Assembly: GCA_030447245.1 (NCBI GenBank)
Contig: JAUJPG010000015.1
Span: 1 to 56,963, forward strand
Direction: 5' to 3'
DNA: 56,963 bases
Origin: Chloroflexota bacterium
GTDB lineage: Bacteria > Chloroflexota > UBA6077 > JACCZL01
Shown: positions 17,668 to 26,775 of the stretch, piece by piece
How positions within the stretch are numbered: position 1 is the stretch's first letter
Layout: every line of letters starts with the position of its first letter
Notes under the pieces: generated by a model
What the model saw: only the letters and a program-made list of their open reading frames with translations
Databases searched by the model: none
What the model was told of the DNA's origin: nothing
Made by a program: the position numbers and the translations under genes

Positions 17668-19353
17668 TCATTCGCTTGATCGACATCTTACGATCAGTCG
17701 AGGCTGTGCACGGTACGAGATCCCGGTCGCCTGACGCAGCTCTTCTTCCCAGAGGCCGACGAACAGGCTGCGTCGGAGCGCTTCCGGTGACGGCCGGCCC
17801 GCGACGTCGTCGACCAGCCGCCGGTACTCCGAGCGGGAATGGAGCAGCCAGACCAGCAGGCGAAGTGGGCGGAGCCCGGCGGGATCGAGCCCCACCTGGC
17901 CGGCGTAGCGTGCCAGGCTCTCGGCCATGACGGCCCCGGTCAACGTCGATGGATTGAGGCTGGCCCGGTACGACTCGCGACAACGACCCGAAGCAAGGGC
18001 GCCGTCCAGAAAGAAGCCGAGGTAGGACAGGAAGTAGATCAGATCCAGCGCGGGCAGCCCCCGGAGCTCGCCCGATTCCCAATCCAGAACGGCCAGCCCT
18101 CCATCGGCGGTGACCAGCACGTTCCATGGCGAGAAGTCCCGGTGCTCGCAGACGATGGGCAGGTCGCCCAGCGTCGCGAGCATGCCCTCCGTCTCCCGAA
18201 GCAAGCCGGGGTCCAGGACACTGCCGAATGATTCTTGGAAAGCTGTGAGCACCGGCTCGACAAGCCGGTCCCACCAGGCGGTCCTGGGACGGGGATCCGA
18301 TCGGCCGGCCAGGTTGGCGAGCCACGCCGTCGCCGCCAGAGCCAGGTGGCGATAGTTGTCCCGCCGGAGTTGGGTAAAAATCGGCAGACCGGGCAGGGCC
18401 GTTTCGCCCAGTGTCAACACGCCGGCGTGCTCCCGGCAAAACAGCACTCGGGGAACGCCCTGCACGCCGCCGGGCCGCAGCGCCTGGACAGCTCGAAGGG
18501 TTGTTGCCTCTCTGGTCAGGGCGGAAACAGCCTCGGGCACGCGTGGCAGCTTGACCGCGAGCCGGGGCCGGGGGTCCGGCTCGGCAAACACCAGGCCGAC
18601 CAGCTTGCTGATGCTGCGCTCGCCCACAGCCAGGACGAGCCAGGAGAGCGAGTCCGGGGTAGGCCCAAGTCCCCAGCCGCCCCAACCGGCTCGGATCGTC
18701 CTCGCGAGGTCACCGCCCGGAGCGGAAGCGTTCGGCGATCCGCGCGCCGCGCCGAGCTTCGGACGGCCGGTCGATGGCCGGCCATCGAAGGGACCCACCG
18801 GTTTGCGGGCGGTGGCACAGACCGGGAAGGTGACGTGGGCTCGCAGGCTCAGCAGCCAGAGAGCCTGGCGAACGGCGCGAGCGCCTCGGCCTACGATGCC
18901 TCGCGCCGCGGGGCGGCTGGTCAGGAAGTAGCGCCGCGCACCGGGAGCGTCGAGAGAGAGCCAGAGCTGAGGCCGGGAAGGAGACGGCCAGGCCCAGTAG
19001 CAGGTGACAGCTTCGAAGCCGGCCGCTTCCAGCCGCCGCCGCACGCCCCCTGATCCGCCGGCCAGTGGCGAATACCACTCCGTGTAGCACGAGCCGCCGG
19101 GGCGGAGCGCAGCCCGGGCCGCCGACAGCGTGGCTCGGCCCGGGTTTACGGCGACAGCCAGGTCGCACTCGCCCGGCGGGGCGAGTCGCGCGTCAGCCAC
19201 GTGCTCAGAGATCAAGCCGACCGCCTCGGCCAGCAGCCCGCCGGCAAAGCAGGTACTCCTCGCCGGTTTCGGGTTCGGCAGCAAGAATCGCCAGTCGGCC
19301 CGCCGGAGCAGCTTACTGCGCACGACCTCGGGCAGGACGTCAGCGCCGGCCAC
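17668..19353 (-). CDS. Methyltransferase-like/APH-kinase fusion protein (copy 1)
   Basis: A 561-residue two-domain protein. Residues 15-180 begin with LLRRADWRFLLPNP and resemble a degenerate class I methyltransferase (CFAGGLLAEAV for motif I, AALRPGGSCYTEWY for the late strand). Residues about 235-520 are an aminoglycoside phosphotransferase-like kinase: Lys268 (LAVKLPR), catalytic loop H404-R-D406-F-S-P-W-N411, and Mg-binding D424 (VLDWESGE), all intact. The start overlaps the preceding GT4 gene by 14 bases. A second copy lies at 25018-26658. The methyltransferase-plus-kinase order recalls WbdD, which caps O-antigen chains; homology is not shown, so a chain-capping role is a hypothesis. Confidence 0.72.
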   Translation of the reverse strand: MAGADVLPEVVRSKLLRRADWRFLLPNPKPARSTCFAGGLLAEAVGLISEHVADARLAPPGECDLAVAVNPGRATLSAARAALRPGGSCYTEWYSPLAGGSGGVRRRLEAAGFEAVTCYWAWPSPSRPQLWLSLDAPGARRYFLTSRPAARGIVGRGARAVRQALWLLSLRAHVTFPVCATARKPVGPFDGRPSTGRPKLGAARGSPNASAPGGDLARTIRAGWGGWGLGPTPDSLSWLVLAVGERSISKLVGLVFAEPDPRPRLAVKLPRVPEAVSALTREATTLRAVQALRPGGVQGVPRVLFCREHAGVLTLGETALPGLPIFTQLRRDNYRHLALAATAWLANLAGRSDPRPRTAWWDRLVEPVLTAFQESFGSVLDPGLLRETEGMLATLGDLPIVCEHRDFSPWNVLVTADGGLAVLDWESGELRGLPALDLIYFLSYLGFFLDGALASGRCRESYRASLNPSTLTGAVMAESLARYAGQVGLDPAGLRPLRLLVWLLHSRSEYRRLVDDVAGRPSPEALRRSLFVGLWEEELRQATGISYRAQPRLIVRCRSSE

Positions 19354-20473
19354 ACGGTCCCTCGCGGGAGTCGAGCAGCTCGTCGTAGATGTGCGTCACG
19401 CGCCGGACCATGCCCGCGACGGCAAACTCCCGGTGGACTTGGGCTTTGCCAGCCGCTGCCAGCCGGTGAGCAAGGGCCGGATCGGCCAAGACCGTCCGAA
19501 TCGCCGCGGCCAGGGCGGCCGGGTCAGCCGGCGGGACCAGCAGGCCGGTCTGGCCGTGAATCACCGCCTCATCCGTCCCGCCCACCGCCGTGGCCACGAC
19601 CGGCCTGTCGGCCGCCATGGCCTCCAGGACCGACAGGGGCAGACCCTCGAAGAGCGAGGGCAGGACGAAGAGGTCGCAACTAGCCAGCAAATCAGGCACG
19701 TCTTGCCGATATCCCAGGAAGACCACCCGGCTCTCCAAGCCCAGCGCGCGTGCCCGGGCTTCGAGCATGGCTCGATGCGGGCCATCGCCGGCCAGGACGA
19801 ACGTGGCTTCGGGAACCAGGACCGCGGCCGTGAGGAGATAACCGTGCCCCTTCTGCTCGTTCAGTCGGGCCGTGGTCAGGACGATGGGCCGCCCGGTTGC
19901 CCCGGCCAGGGTGGCCCGCAGCGCGGGGTTGGCCGGGCGCTCGAAGGGAGCCAGCGGGATGCCGTTCCGTACCACCTGCACTTTCCGGGCCGGAAACCGC
20001 AGGGTTTGGCGCAGCCGTCGAGCCACTTCATAGGATACGGCGATGTAGCGGTCGACCCCGGCCGAGATGATCTGCTGGACCAAGATGGAACGGCGCCACG
20101 GAATCTCCCGAAACAGATGCTCCGTGGCGACGACCGCGGGGACCCGGGCGAGGACGGCGGCCACGAGACCGTACCTGCAGGCCAGAGGCCAGTTCAGGTG
20201 GGCGTGAAAGACGTCGGGGCGCGCGGCACGCAGCGCAACGACGAACCGGGCCACCCGCGCCGGCGTCTGCTTGCCCCGCATGCGTGGCACGGCTCGGAGC
20301 TCGACGTCCAACCTCCGGGCTCCTTCGAGCAACGGCCCGAGTCCGGGCTCAGGGTGGTGCGCCAGGACCGCGCGCCAGCGCTGTCGGTCGAGGCCGGCCA
20401 GCAGGCTCAGCAGGACCTGTTCGGCGCCTCCAAAGGCGTCGACATCGGTGTAATAAAGAACGGTCCGGACTAT
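19340..20473 (-). CDS. GT4 glycosyltransferase with an apparent ATA start
   Basis: About 377 residues: N-terminal strand RTVLYYTDVDAFGGAEQVLL, HLNWPLACRYGL, donor motif FEGLPLSVLEAMAADRPVVA with paired glutamates. The conserved N-terminus begins immediately after an ATA codon (20473-20471) that overlaps the TAG stop of the upstream gene, and GGAGAGG sits seven bases before it. There is no ATG, GTG or TTG in frame between 20629 and the conserved region. The only canonical start (ATG 20629) would add about 52 unrelated residues and overlap the previous gene by 160 bases. I use the ATA start. Confidence 0.78.
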   Translation of the reverse strand: MVRTVLYYTDVDAFGGAEQVLLSLLAGLDRQRWRAVLAHHPEPGLGPLLEGARRLDVELRAVPRMRGKQTPARVARFVVALRAARPDVFHAHLNWPLACRYGLVAAVLARVPAVVATEHLFREIPWRRSILVQQIISAGVDRYIAVSYEVARRLRQTLRFPARKVQVVRNGIPLAPFERPANPALRATLAGATGRPIVLTTARLNEQKGHGYLLTAAVLVPEATFVLAGDGPHRAMLEARARALGLESRVVFLGYRQDVPDLLASCDLFVLPSLFEGLPLSVLEAMAADRPVVATAVGGTDEAVIHGQTGLLVPPADPAALAAAIRTVLADPALAHRLAAAGKAQVHREFAVAGMVRRVTHIYDELLDSREGPCGRR

Positions 20474-21513
20474 GGCTGAGCCTCTCCAGCCGACTTTGCC
20501 GGGGAGCCTAGCCCCTGATCGACGCTGGGGATCTCGCGCAGCGCTGATCTCGCACCAAGCCAGTAGAAGTAGTCCAGGGCCAGGCCATAGTAGAGGTGGA
20601 GCTGAGCCGGCCGTCGCCGCTCCAGCCACTCCATGAATCGGATCACCGCGTCTGGTGTCCCCGCGCTCAGGCTACCGAGCCCCAGCAGACCCGCCCGGAG
20701 AAGGCGCCACTTGCGGGAGCCCTGGCGGTAGGTGCTGAGCTTGAGGTCGCGAAAGGTGTCGGGGTATTTCCTGGCCAGGAGCACCGCGGTGCGACCCTTC
20801 GCAAGGTTGTCTCGGGCAAGCGCGGCGAAGTCTTTCGTGTAGTGTTGCTGGGCCACTGCCTCGGGACTGTAAACGAGGCGCACCACGGCTCCGAGCAGGC
20901 GCAGCGCCAGCTCACCGTCCTCATTGCCGTAGACCTTGAACGCCTCGTCGAAGATGCCGACGTCGAGGAGAACCTCTCGGCGTATCGAGAAGTTGCCGCT
21001 GTAGAAGTCCCTGAAGTGGATACGGTAGTCGGGCTGGGCCAGCTTCTGAAGGTGGCGGTTGAACTTCATGCCGATATACTCGACGACCGGCGGTGAGGAC
21101 GGATCGAGGGTGATCGGTACCGCCCCCAGCACGCCGAGGCGGGAGCCGCCCGGATGTGCTTGGCGGTGCGCCGCCAGGAACCCGGGCGCCGGCTCCATGT
21201 CGTCATCCAGCAAGACGAGCAGCTCGCCCCTAGCCTCGCGGATCCCGGCGTTGCACGCGGCAGCCCTGCCCCGGTTGGGCTGCCAGAGGGCGCGGAGCTC
21301 GTACGGCGAGGGGAGCCGATCGACCATCTCCCGGGTGCCATCTTCGGACCCATCGATGGACACGATGACCTCGTAATCATCCGCTGGGAGTGTCTGCCGA
21401 GCCAGAGCATGCAGCAGCCGCTGCACTGAGGCACAACGCCGGTAGGTGGGGATTATGACGCTTGCACGACATGGGCGGGTCAACGTGTGGGGCGTACTCC
21501 CGTCTGTCGTCAT
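20470..21513 (-). CDS. GT2 family glycosyltransferase
   Basis: About 347 residues. The GT-A start is ASVIIPTYRRCASVQRLL, the DxD site is LLDDDMEPAPGFLA, and NEDGELALRLL supplies the acidic acceptor-side motif. A basic, aromatic C-terminal part could contact the membrane. ATG 21513 was chosen because it is preceded by GGTGA and gives a short leader; the frame is open to 21582. The stop TAG overlaps the apparent ATA start of the next gene. The 181 bases upstream, to the deacetylase gene, show nothing recognisable. Confidence 0.83.
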   Translation of the reverse strand: MTTDGSTPHTLTRPCRASVIIPTYRRCASVQRLLHALARQTLPADDYEVIVSIDGSEDGTREMVDRLPSPYELRALWQPNRGRAAACNAGIREARGELLVLLDDDMEPAPGFLAAHRQAHPGGSRLGVLGAVPITLDPSSPPVVEYIGMKFNRHLQKLAQPDYRIHFRDFYSGNFSIRREVLLDVGIFDEAFKVYGNEDGELALRLLGAVVRLVYSPEAVAQQHYTKDFAALARDNLAKGRTAVLLARKYPDTFRDLKLSTYRQGSRKWRLLRAGLLGLGSLSAGTPDAVIRFMEWLERRRPAQLHLYYGLALDYFYWLGARSALREIPSVDQGLGSPAKSAGEAQP

Positions 21514-21694
21514 CGTCACCAGGCAGCCCGAGGTTGACGGGACAGCGGCCCGCCAGCGGGCTGCCGTCCGTAGAGCCAGCACATAACGTCGAGCGAGGAA
21601 CCTCTGTCGGCAGCGGGGGTGTGGCTATCACGCCATAGTCTCGGCATCGACACCGACGCCTGCAACGCTGACCTACAGAGCGTGCAACGATCAC

Positions 21695-22732
21695 TCACCG
21701 CTGAAACCAGTTCCTTAGTCGACGGGCAAACGTCTCTCCGTCCCAGTCCCGTACCTCAACGCGAGGCAACTGAAAACGGTCGGTTCTGCGCCGAACGACG
21801 TTGCCAAGGCTCGCGCAGGCGCGGGCGTACCCTGCTTCCCGAACGAGGGCGACCGTCTCGTCCGTTCGCGAGCCATGTGGATACGCAAAACTCGTCACTG
21901 GATAGCCGAGTATCTCCTCCAAATAGGACTTGCTCCGCCGGATCTCATCACGTTGCAGCATCGCCGGCAGCGCGGAGAGCTGGGGGTGGCTGACCGTATG
22001 GGCGCCGATCTCGAGCAACTCGCCCTCCCCCAGGGTAACCACTTCGGCAGGTGAAAGGACCCGATGGGTCGGACGAACCGTTGTGTTAGCCCCAGCCCAC
22101 TCCAAGACTTCATCCAGCACGTGCCGTCGCTCTCCTTCCGCCAAGGGCTGCAGCAGCCGGAAGAGCGAGCGAAACACATGCTGACGGGGGCCGGGGTCTT
22201 CCTTCTGCCGAACGTTCCAGCCGCGGTCACGCCAATAAGCCTGTGGACTGTACTGGGATGCCTCGCCCAACTCCCACTCGCAGGATTTTCCGTTGACGCT
22301 CAGGCGAAGCCTCGCCGGCAACGTTCCGGGCTGCAAGAACAGTCTGCCCAACTCATCCCACCAGAACTCACGCTCGTGACCCGGGTACCCGGTAGTTACG
22401 AAGACGGTTGCTGGTATGTCGTGGCGCTCGAGCAAGGGTTTGGCGTTATGCAGGTTATCCGCGTAACCGTCGTCGAAGGTGACGACCACTGCCCTAGGTG
22501 GAACGTTTCCGCCCCGAAGCGCCTGGTCCAACTGCCGGAGTCGCATCAGCCTACCGTGTTGACGCAAGACCTGAAGATGCTCGAGGAAGTGCGATGGCGT
22601 AACGCAGAGGCGATGTGGGTCCGACGGTAGGTCGACTACGCGGTGGTACAGCAGGATCAGCGCACCCGGGGCGAGCCTGTTCCTGAGCCATCGCGTTGCC
22701 CGCTGTATCGTTGTGATTCCAGTCATCCTCAC
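21695..22732 (-). CDS. Polysaccharide deacetylase (NodB/CE4 family)
   Basis: A 345-residue carbohydrate esterase-like protein. NodB motif 1 is TFDDGYADN, with the paired aspartates that bind metal and act as base; motif 2 is HTVSHPQL, with the two metal-binding histidines; FAYPHGSR gives motif 3. It should remove acetyl groups from N-acetyl sugars of the glycan or its lipid-linked precursor. I see no obvious signal peptide, although the start is basic with a short hydrophobic run (GALILLYHRVV belongs to the fold). It is the fourth gene of the reverse operon. Confidence 0.85.
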   Translation of the reverse strand: MRMTGITTIQRATRWLRNRLAPGALILLYHRVVDLPSDPHRLCVTPSHFLEHLQVLRQHGRLMRLRQLDQALRGGNVPPRAVVVTFDDGYADNLHNAKPLLERHDIPATVFVTTGYPGHEREFWWDELGRLFLQPGTLPARLRLSVNGKSCEWELGEASQYSPQAYWRDRGWNVRQKEDPGPRQHVFRSLFRLLQPLAEGERRHVLDEVLEWAGANTTVRPTHRVLSPAEVVTLGEGELLEIGAHTVSHPQLSALPAMLQRDEIRRSKSYLEEILGYPVTSFAYPHGSRTDETVALVREAGYARACASLGNVVRRRTDRFQLPRVEVRDWDGETFARRLRNWFQR

Positions 22733-22748
22733 AGGGTCACGACGAGTT

Positions 22749-23702
22749 TCATCGCCCGGGATGCAGGTGGCGGCGGATGGGAGCGAGTAATCTTCGCCTA
22801 GCCATCAGCATCAAGTGTCGCTTGATCTGTCCTGCCAGTGGCCGGCCAACTCTGAACACGCGGTGCAAGATCGGATGACGGTACGGCCACAACTCATCTT
22901 GGAGCACTTTCCAGATTTCCGTGCCGTGAGCTTCTTTCTGGGACAGATAGTCCGCTAGCCACCTCAAGAAGATTGGACGCGCAGAGTAGTATGCCCCGCT
23001 CGCCTTCTCAAGCGAACACCAGGAACCTGGGTGTTGCCGATATCTGTACCAGCACTGACCCGAGGCAAATACGGGTGCCTCTAGACAGACCTTGGCGCAA
23101 AAGACTTGATCCTCGTACAGGCCACGAAAAGTCTCCTCGAATCCGCCTATCCGTTCTATGGACGTGCGCCGTACCATGATCCCGGAAGGTACAGCAGCTT
23201 TGTTCTGCAGCCAGAGAGAGAGCAGCTTCGGCGGGTGGATCAGCGTGTTGGGACGCACGCCGGGGTCGTGCACGAAGTCGCGTTCGGCGTCTTCGGGATT
23301 TCCTGTCCAGCTATACCACCATTGAATTGCGCCGTAGACCATGGCTGCAGTTGGATGAGAGTCCAGGATCTGAACTTGTTCGGTGAGCGTATTCGAGAGC
23401 CAAACATCGTCGGCGTCCAGAAAGGTGAGGTACTCGCCTTCGGCATTCTTGATACCCAGGTTGCGCGAGGCGCTCATACCCCAGTTCTGGTGCCGAGGGT
23501 GCTCGAGATGGCGTAGCTTGTGCGGATACTGTTGGGCATACCTTGTAGCAATGACCGTACTCTCGTCGGTCGATCCGTCGTCCACGAGCAGCAGCTCCCA
23601 GTCGTTGTACGTCTGGGCGAGGACGCTCTCGATCGCTTCTTGGATGAAGCTACCCGGGTTGAAGAAGATGATGATGACCGAGACTCGAGGTTTGCTATTC
23701 AT
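22749..23702 (-). CDS. GT2 family glycosyltransferase
   Basis: A 317-residue GT-A enzyme. It starts with VSVIIIFFNPGSFIQEAIESV, has a standard UDP-binding DDGSTDES and the metal site DADDVW, and FRGLYEDQVFC marks the acceptor side. Its codon use is visibly less GC-rich than its neighbours (many AAA, CAA, AAT codons), hinting at a separate origin. The start overlaps the preceding GT4 gene by four bases (ATGA), so the pair is translationally coupled. Confidence 0.87.
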   Translation of the reverse strand: MNSKPRVSVIIIFFNPGSFIQEAIESVLAQTYNDWELLLVDDGSTDESTVIATRYAQQYPHKLRHLEHPRHQNWGMSASRNLGIKNAEGEYLTFLDADDVWLSNTLTEQVQILDSHPTAAMVYGAIQWWYSWTGNPEDAERDFVHDPGVRPNTLIHPPKLLSLWLQNKAAVPSGIMVRRTSIERIGGFEETFRGLYEDQVFCAKVCLEAPVFASGQCWYRYRQHPGSWCSLEKASGAYYSARPIFLRWLADYLSQKEAHGTEIWKVLQDELWPYRHPILHRVFRVGRPLAGQIKRHLMLMARRRLLAPIRRHLHPGR

Positions 23703-25021
23703 GTGATCTGGTGATCGTGGCGAAGGTGAGGATGAGCTCCTCCGAGTACGTTCGGGTTGTGCCGGCCTGGACTTGGGGTAGATCGGTGATCATGATGGTG
23801 TCGGTGTTCGGACAGGAGTTCGCGGTAGAGCACCTCGAGCCGCAGCTGATAGGCCCGCCAACTGTGATGCTCGGCCACGAAGGCGCGCGCGCGGCGCCCG
23901 AGCGCGCGGCGAGCACTGTCCGTGGCCAGCAGCTCGGCGGCGGCCTCGGCGATCTCCGCGGCGTCCCGCCCGATGGCGAGCGGCGGCGGGCAGAGCCCGA
24001 CCGCCAGGCCCGCGGCTCCAAGCGGCGTGGTCACGAGGGCCTTGCCGTGCGCCATCGCCTGGAGCACCTTCAGGCGCATCCCGCCGCCGGTCCGCAGCGG
24101 CGCGAGGACGACGGCGGCGCGCAGCAGATGCGGTTCGACCGCCGGCACGCGCCCGGTCACGACCGTGTCCTCCCCGGCCAGCGCTCGCACCGACGCTGGC
24201 GGCTGGCTGCCGACGAGGGTCAATCGGACGCCGGGCCGGCGCGCTCGGAGCAGCGGCATGATCTCGTTCCCCAGCCAGAGGGCGGCGTCGACGTTCGGCA
24301 GGTGCCCGAACCCGCCGACGAACACCACGGCATCGCTCTGCTCAGAGGTCGGATCGATGTCTGGTGGAAGCTCGACGCCGAAGGGATTGACCCGCACGCG
24401 GCCGGCGATCTCGGGCGCCATCGCTCGGGCCGCCGCCGCATCCCGCGAGGTGAAGACCTGGATGCGGTCGAAACGGCGCCAGGCGGCCGGCTGGTAGCGG
24501 CGCCAGAGTCGCCGGTCCGCCTCGCGCAGGGCCCACCGCATCCCGTTCGCCGCCTGCCCATCCTCGGGACCGGCCGACGCGGTCGTCCTGACCTCGTGGT
24601 CGGTGAGCACGATCGGGACCCCCGGCCGGTAGCGATAGGCGGCCATCGCGTTGTCTTCGACCTGGACCAGATGGAACCGTTTCTCGTCGAGGAGACGATC
24701 CAGGAGCCGCTGCATGGCCGGCTCCAGGAACTCGAGGGTGCGCAACGGCTGCCTCCCGCGCAGCCATTGACGTCCCAGCCGCCAGCGCCGCACCCACCGG
24801 CGGGCGCCGGACGGCGCTCGTCGCCACACGGCATGGACGTCGATGCCCGAGGCACCCAGGCGGTCCAGCGCATCCCGCTCGGCAGGATCCGGGCCGGCAA
24901 AGGTCGCCAGCGTCACCTCGTGGTGGGCGTTGAGCGCGGCGAGCTGGCCGTGCATGACCAGGGCGCCGGCGCTCGTCGCAGTTGGGCGCGGCAGCATCGG
25001 GGTGACCATCAGGATCCTCAT
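23699..25021 (-). CDS. GT4-like glycosyltransferase with a His-rich tail
   Basis: A 440-residue GT-B protein: MRILMVTPMLPRPTATSAG start, AVVFVGGFGHLPNVDAALWL for the donor domain, and LLRAAVVLAPLRTGGGMRLKVLQAMAHG, the motif of a GT4 subgroup in which a lysine region replaces the usual E-x7-E. The last 37 residues are histidine-rich (SEHRHHHDHRSTPSPG) and unlike the family; they may be a metal-binding tail or the result of a shifted 3' end. Four-base ATGA overlaps occur at both ends with neighbouring genes. Confidence 0.8.
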   Translation of the reverse strand: MRILMVTPMLPRPTATSAGALVMHGQLAALNAHHEVTLATFAGPDPAERDALDRLGASGIDVHAVWRRAPSGARRWVRRWRLGRQWLRGRQPLRTLEFLEPAMQRLLDRLLDEKRFHLVQVEDNAMAAYRYRPGVPIVLTDHEVRTTASAGPEDGQAANGMRWALREADRRLWRRYQPAAWRRFDRIQVFTSRDAAAARAMAPEIAGRVRVNPFGVELPPDIDPTSEQSDAVVFVGGFGHLPNVDAALWLGNEIMPLLRARRPGVRLTLVGSQPPASVRALAGEDTVVTGRVPAVEPHLLRAAVVLAPLRTGGGMRLKVLQAMAHGKALVTTPLGAAGLAVGLCPPPLAIGRDAAEIAEAAAELLATDSARRALGRRARAFVAEHHSWRAYQLRLEVLYRELLSEHRHHHDHRSTPSPGRHNPNVLGGAHPHLRHDHQIT

Positions 25022-26658
25022 CGCGGCGACGGGGCCATGTCGGCGAAGAGCCGTCCGGCATCTTCGGCGAGGATCCCGATGTACCGGACGTAGCGATTGC
25101 CGGAGCGGGCATCCGCTTGGGCGTTGCCGAGCGCCTGTCGGCGGTCGAGCTGATAGACGGTGCGCTCGATCCAGGTGAGGACGAGGAGGAGCGGGAGGAA
25201 GCGGCGATCGATGTCGAGTCTCGCCATGTACTGAGCGATTGCCGCATGGACGGCGCGCGAGCTCGCACCGCCGCGATCCGGCTCGACGAAGAGCTCGCGA
25301 AAGCCCCGAAGCTGGGCCGCGTCACCGCGCAACTGACGCACGGTGTAGCTCCAGTGCGTCACGAAGTACAGCAAGTCGGTGACGGCCGGTCCGATGTCGC
25401 CACTCTCCCAGTCGATGACGGCGATGTCGTTACCTGCCCGACAAACGTTCCATTCGCCGAAGCCGTGGTGCTGCCAGACGATCGGCAGGGGCGTGCCGAT
25501 CAGCAGGCCGGCCCGCGTGCGGACTTCACTGAACAGCCGCTCCTCATCGGCTGTCGCGCCGAATGCGTGCGTGTAGGCGGCGAGTGGCGTCTCGACCCAT
25601 CGAGAACGCTCCGGGGCGCCCCAGAGTGGCCGGCTGACCTGCGCCTGGCGATGAAACTCGGCGAGCCAGGTGGTGACGAGACGCAGGTCGTCGATCTTCC
25701 GGCCCATCGGTGCTCGCCACCGACCGCTCGAGCTCGATAGCAAGCGTCCCGGCGCGTAGCTTTCCACGCCGGCGGTGAGCTGACCCCACCGAACGGTCCC
25801 GAGTGGCCGGGGGATGCCACGGCGCATCGACTCGTCAAGGCACGATCGAACCTCAGCCAGGACGGCTTGCTCGCGCTCGGTGTGTATGTTGCGATCCGGG
25901 AGCCTCGGCAGCTTGACTACTGCCAGGGGCCGGGTGCCACCGGGGGCGAAAGGGAGGACAACCACCCGATTGAAGTCGTCCTCGCCACCGGTGAGCACGA
26001 CCGGACGGAGGTCTGGTCGCCGAAGCTCCGTCGGGAGGACGGGATGCCCGAGTACGGACGGGGCGACGTCGCGGGCCGGGCCGGCAATCGCGGTCACGGC
26101 GTGGCACGGCGCCAGCGTGGCGAAGCGGCGGCTCTTGAGCCCCGTGACCGCGCGAAGACCTACCTCGAGAATCCAGCGCAGTGGCGTCGCCGCGGTGTAG
26201 AGCGTCTCCATGTACCACCCGAGCGCCGCCTGAACGTCGAGTGGGAGGTACATTTCGCAATGGGCGAAGTTCGGCTTGACCCAGTAGCTGCCTGTTGGCG
26301 TCAGACCGGCGGCTCGGAGAGAACACCGGATCCGATCGGGCGTGGAGGCTAGCGCCGAAGGCACCCATCGGTCAATCTCCCAGTAGAGCGACCCACCTCG
26401 TACGAGGCTGTCGGCAGCGTCCCTTAGAGCGACCCGCGCGTCGCGGAGAACGACCACTGCATCAGCCGACCGTTCCTCCGGGATCTCGGAGCTCACGCGT
26501 CGGGCGAGCCCAACCTCGACGATGCGCTCCGCCAGACCGCCCCGCGCGCCGAGGAGGACGAGGTGCCGGAACGAGCCCTCTGCCGGGCTCGGCAGCAGAA
26601 AGCGCCAATCGGCTCGGCGCAGCCTCGTTCCCCGGGAGATGCTTGGACGGTCCGCCAT
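25018..26658 (-). CDS. Methyltransferase-like/kinase fusion protein (copy 2, altered catalytic loop)
   Basis: About 546 residues, paralogous to the protein at 17668-19353. It opens with TRLRRADWRFLLPSP, then a degenerate methyltransferase-like half (LVLLGARGGLAERI, SLVRGGSLYWEID), then an APH-like kinase half with Lys249 (VVKLPRL) and D416 (VIDWESG). The catalytic loop reads H397-H-G399-F-G-E-W-N404: the essential Asp is Gly (codon 25462-25464), a one-base change from GAC to GGC. It may be a pseudokinase or a regulatory partner of copy 1. It is the first gene of the reverse operon. ATG 26658 was chosen just before the conserved start; ATG 26685 is possible. Confidence 0.72.
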   Translation of the reverse strand: MADRPSISRGTRLRRADWRFLLPSPAEGSFRHLVLLGARGGLAERIVEVGLARRVSSEIPEERSADAVVVLRDARVALRDAADSLVRGGSLYWEIDRWVPSALASTPDRIRCSLRAAGLTPTGSYWVKPNFAHCEMYLPLDVQAALGWYMETLYTAATPLRWILEVGLRAVTGLKSRRFATLAPCHAVTAIAGPARDVAPSVLGHPVLPTELRRPDLRPVVLTGGEDDFNRVVVLPFAPGGTRPLAVVKLPRLPDRNIHTEREQAVLAEVRSCLDESMRRGIPRPLGTVRWGQLTAGVESYAPGRLLSSSSGRWRAPMGRKIDDLRLVTTWLAEFHRQAQVSRPLWGAPERSRWVETPLAAYTHAFGATADEERLFSEVRTRAGLLIGTPLPIVWQHHGFGEWNVCRAGNDIAVIDWESGDIGPAVTDLLYFVTHWSYTVRQLRGDAAQLRGFRELFVEPDRGGASSRAVHAAIAQYMARLDIDRRFLPLLLVLTWIERTVYQLDRRQALGNAQADARSGNRYVRYIGILAEDAGRLFADMAPSPR

Positions 26659-26775
26659 AGGTACATTATGGTAGGCAGGGCTCATGACCCGTCTGTACCC
26701 GCGAGGTGTTCCAGGGCGGCCCGAGGTTCGCGGTTGACCCACCGCGTGGCTAGATCCGGCGCGTGGGATACGGGG
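26659..26775. promoter_or_regulatory. Divergent promoter region of the glycan operons
   Basis: This 117-base gap separates the ten-gene reverse operon from the forward GT2 pair, so promoters for both should lie here. On the reverse strand CATAAT ends six bases before the ATG at 26658, compatible with a leaderless transcript. No matching -35 box or repeat operator was recognised. Confidence 0.4.

Noticed and set aside
14386..26658. ABC-type polysaccharide export genes (Wzm/Wzt)
   Set aside because: I looked for them as partners of the WbdD-like proteins; only a Wzx-type flippase is present.
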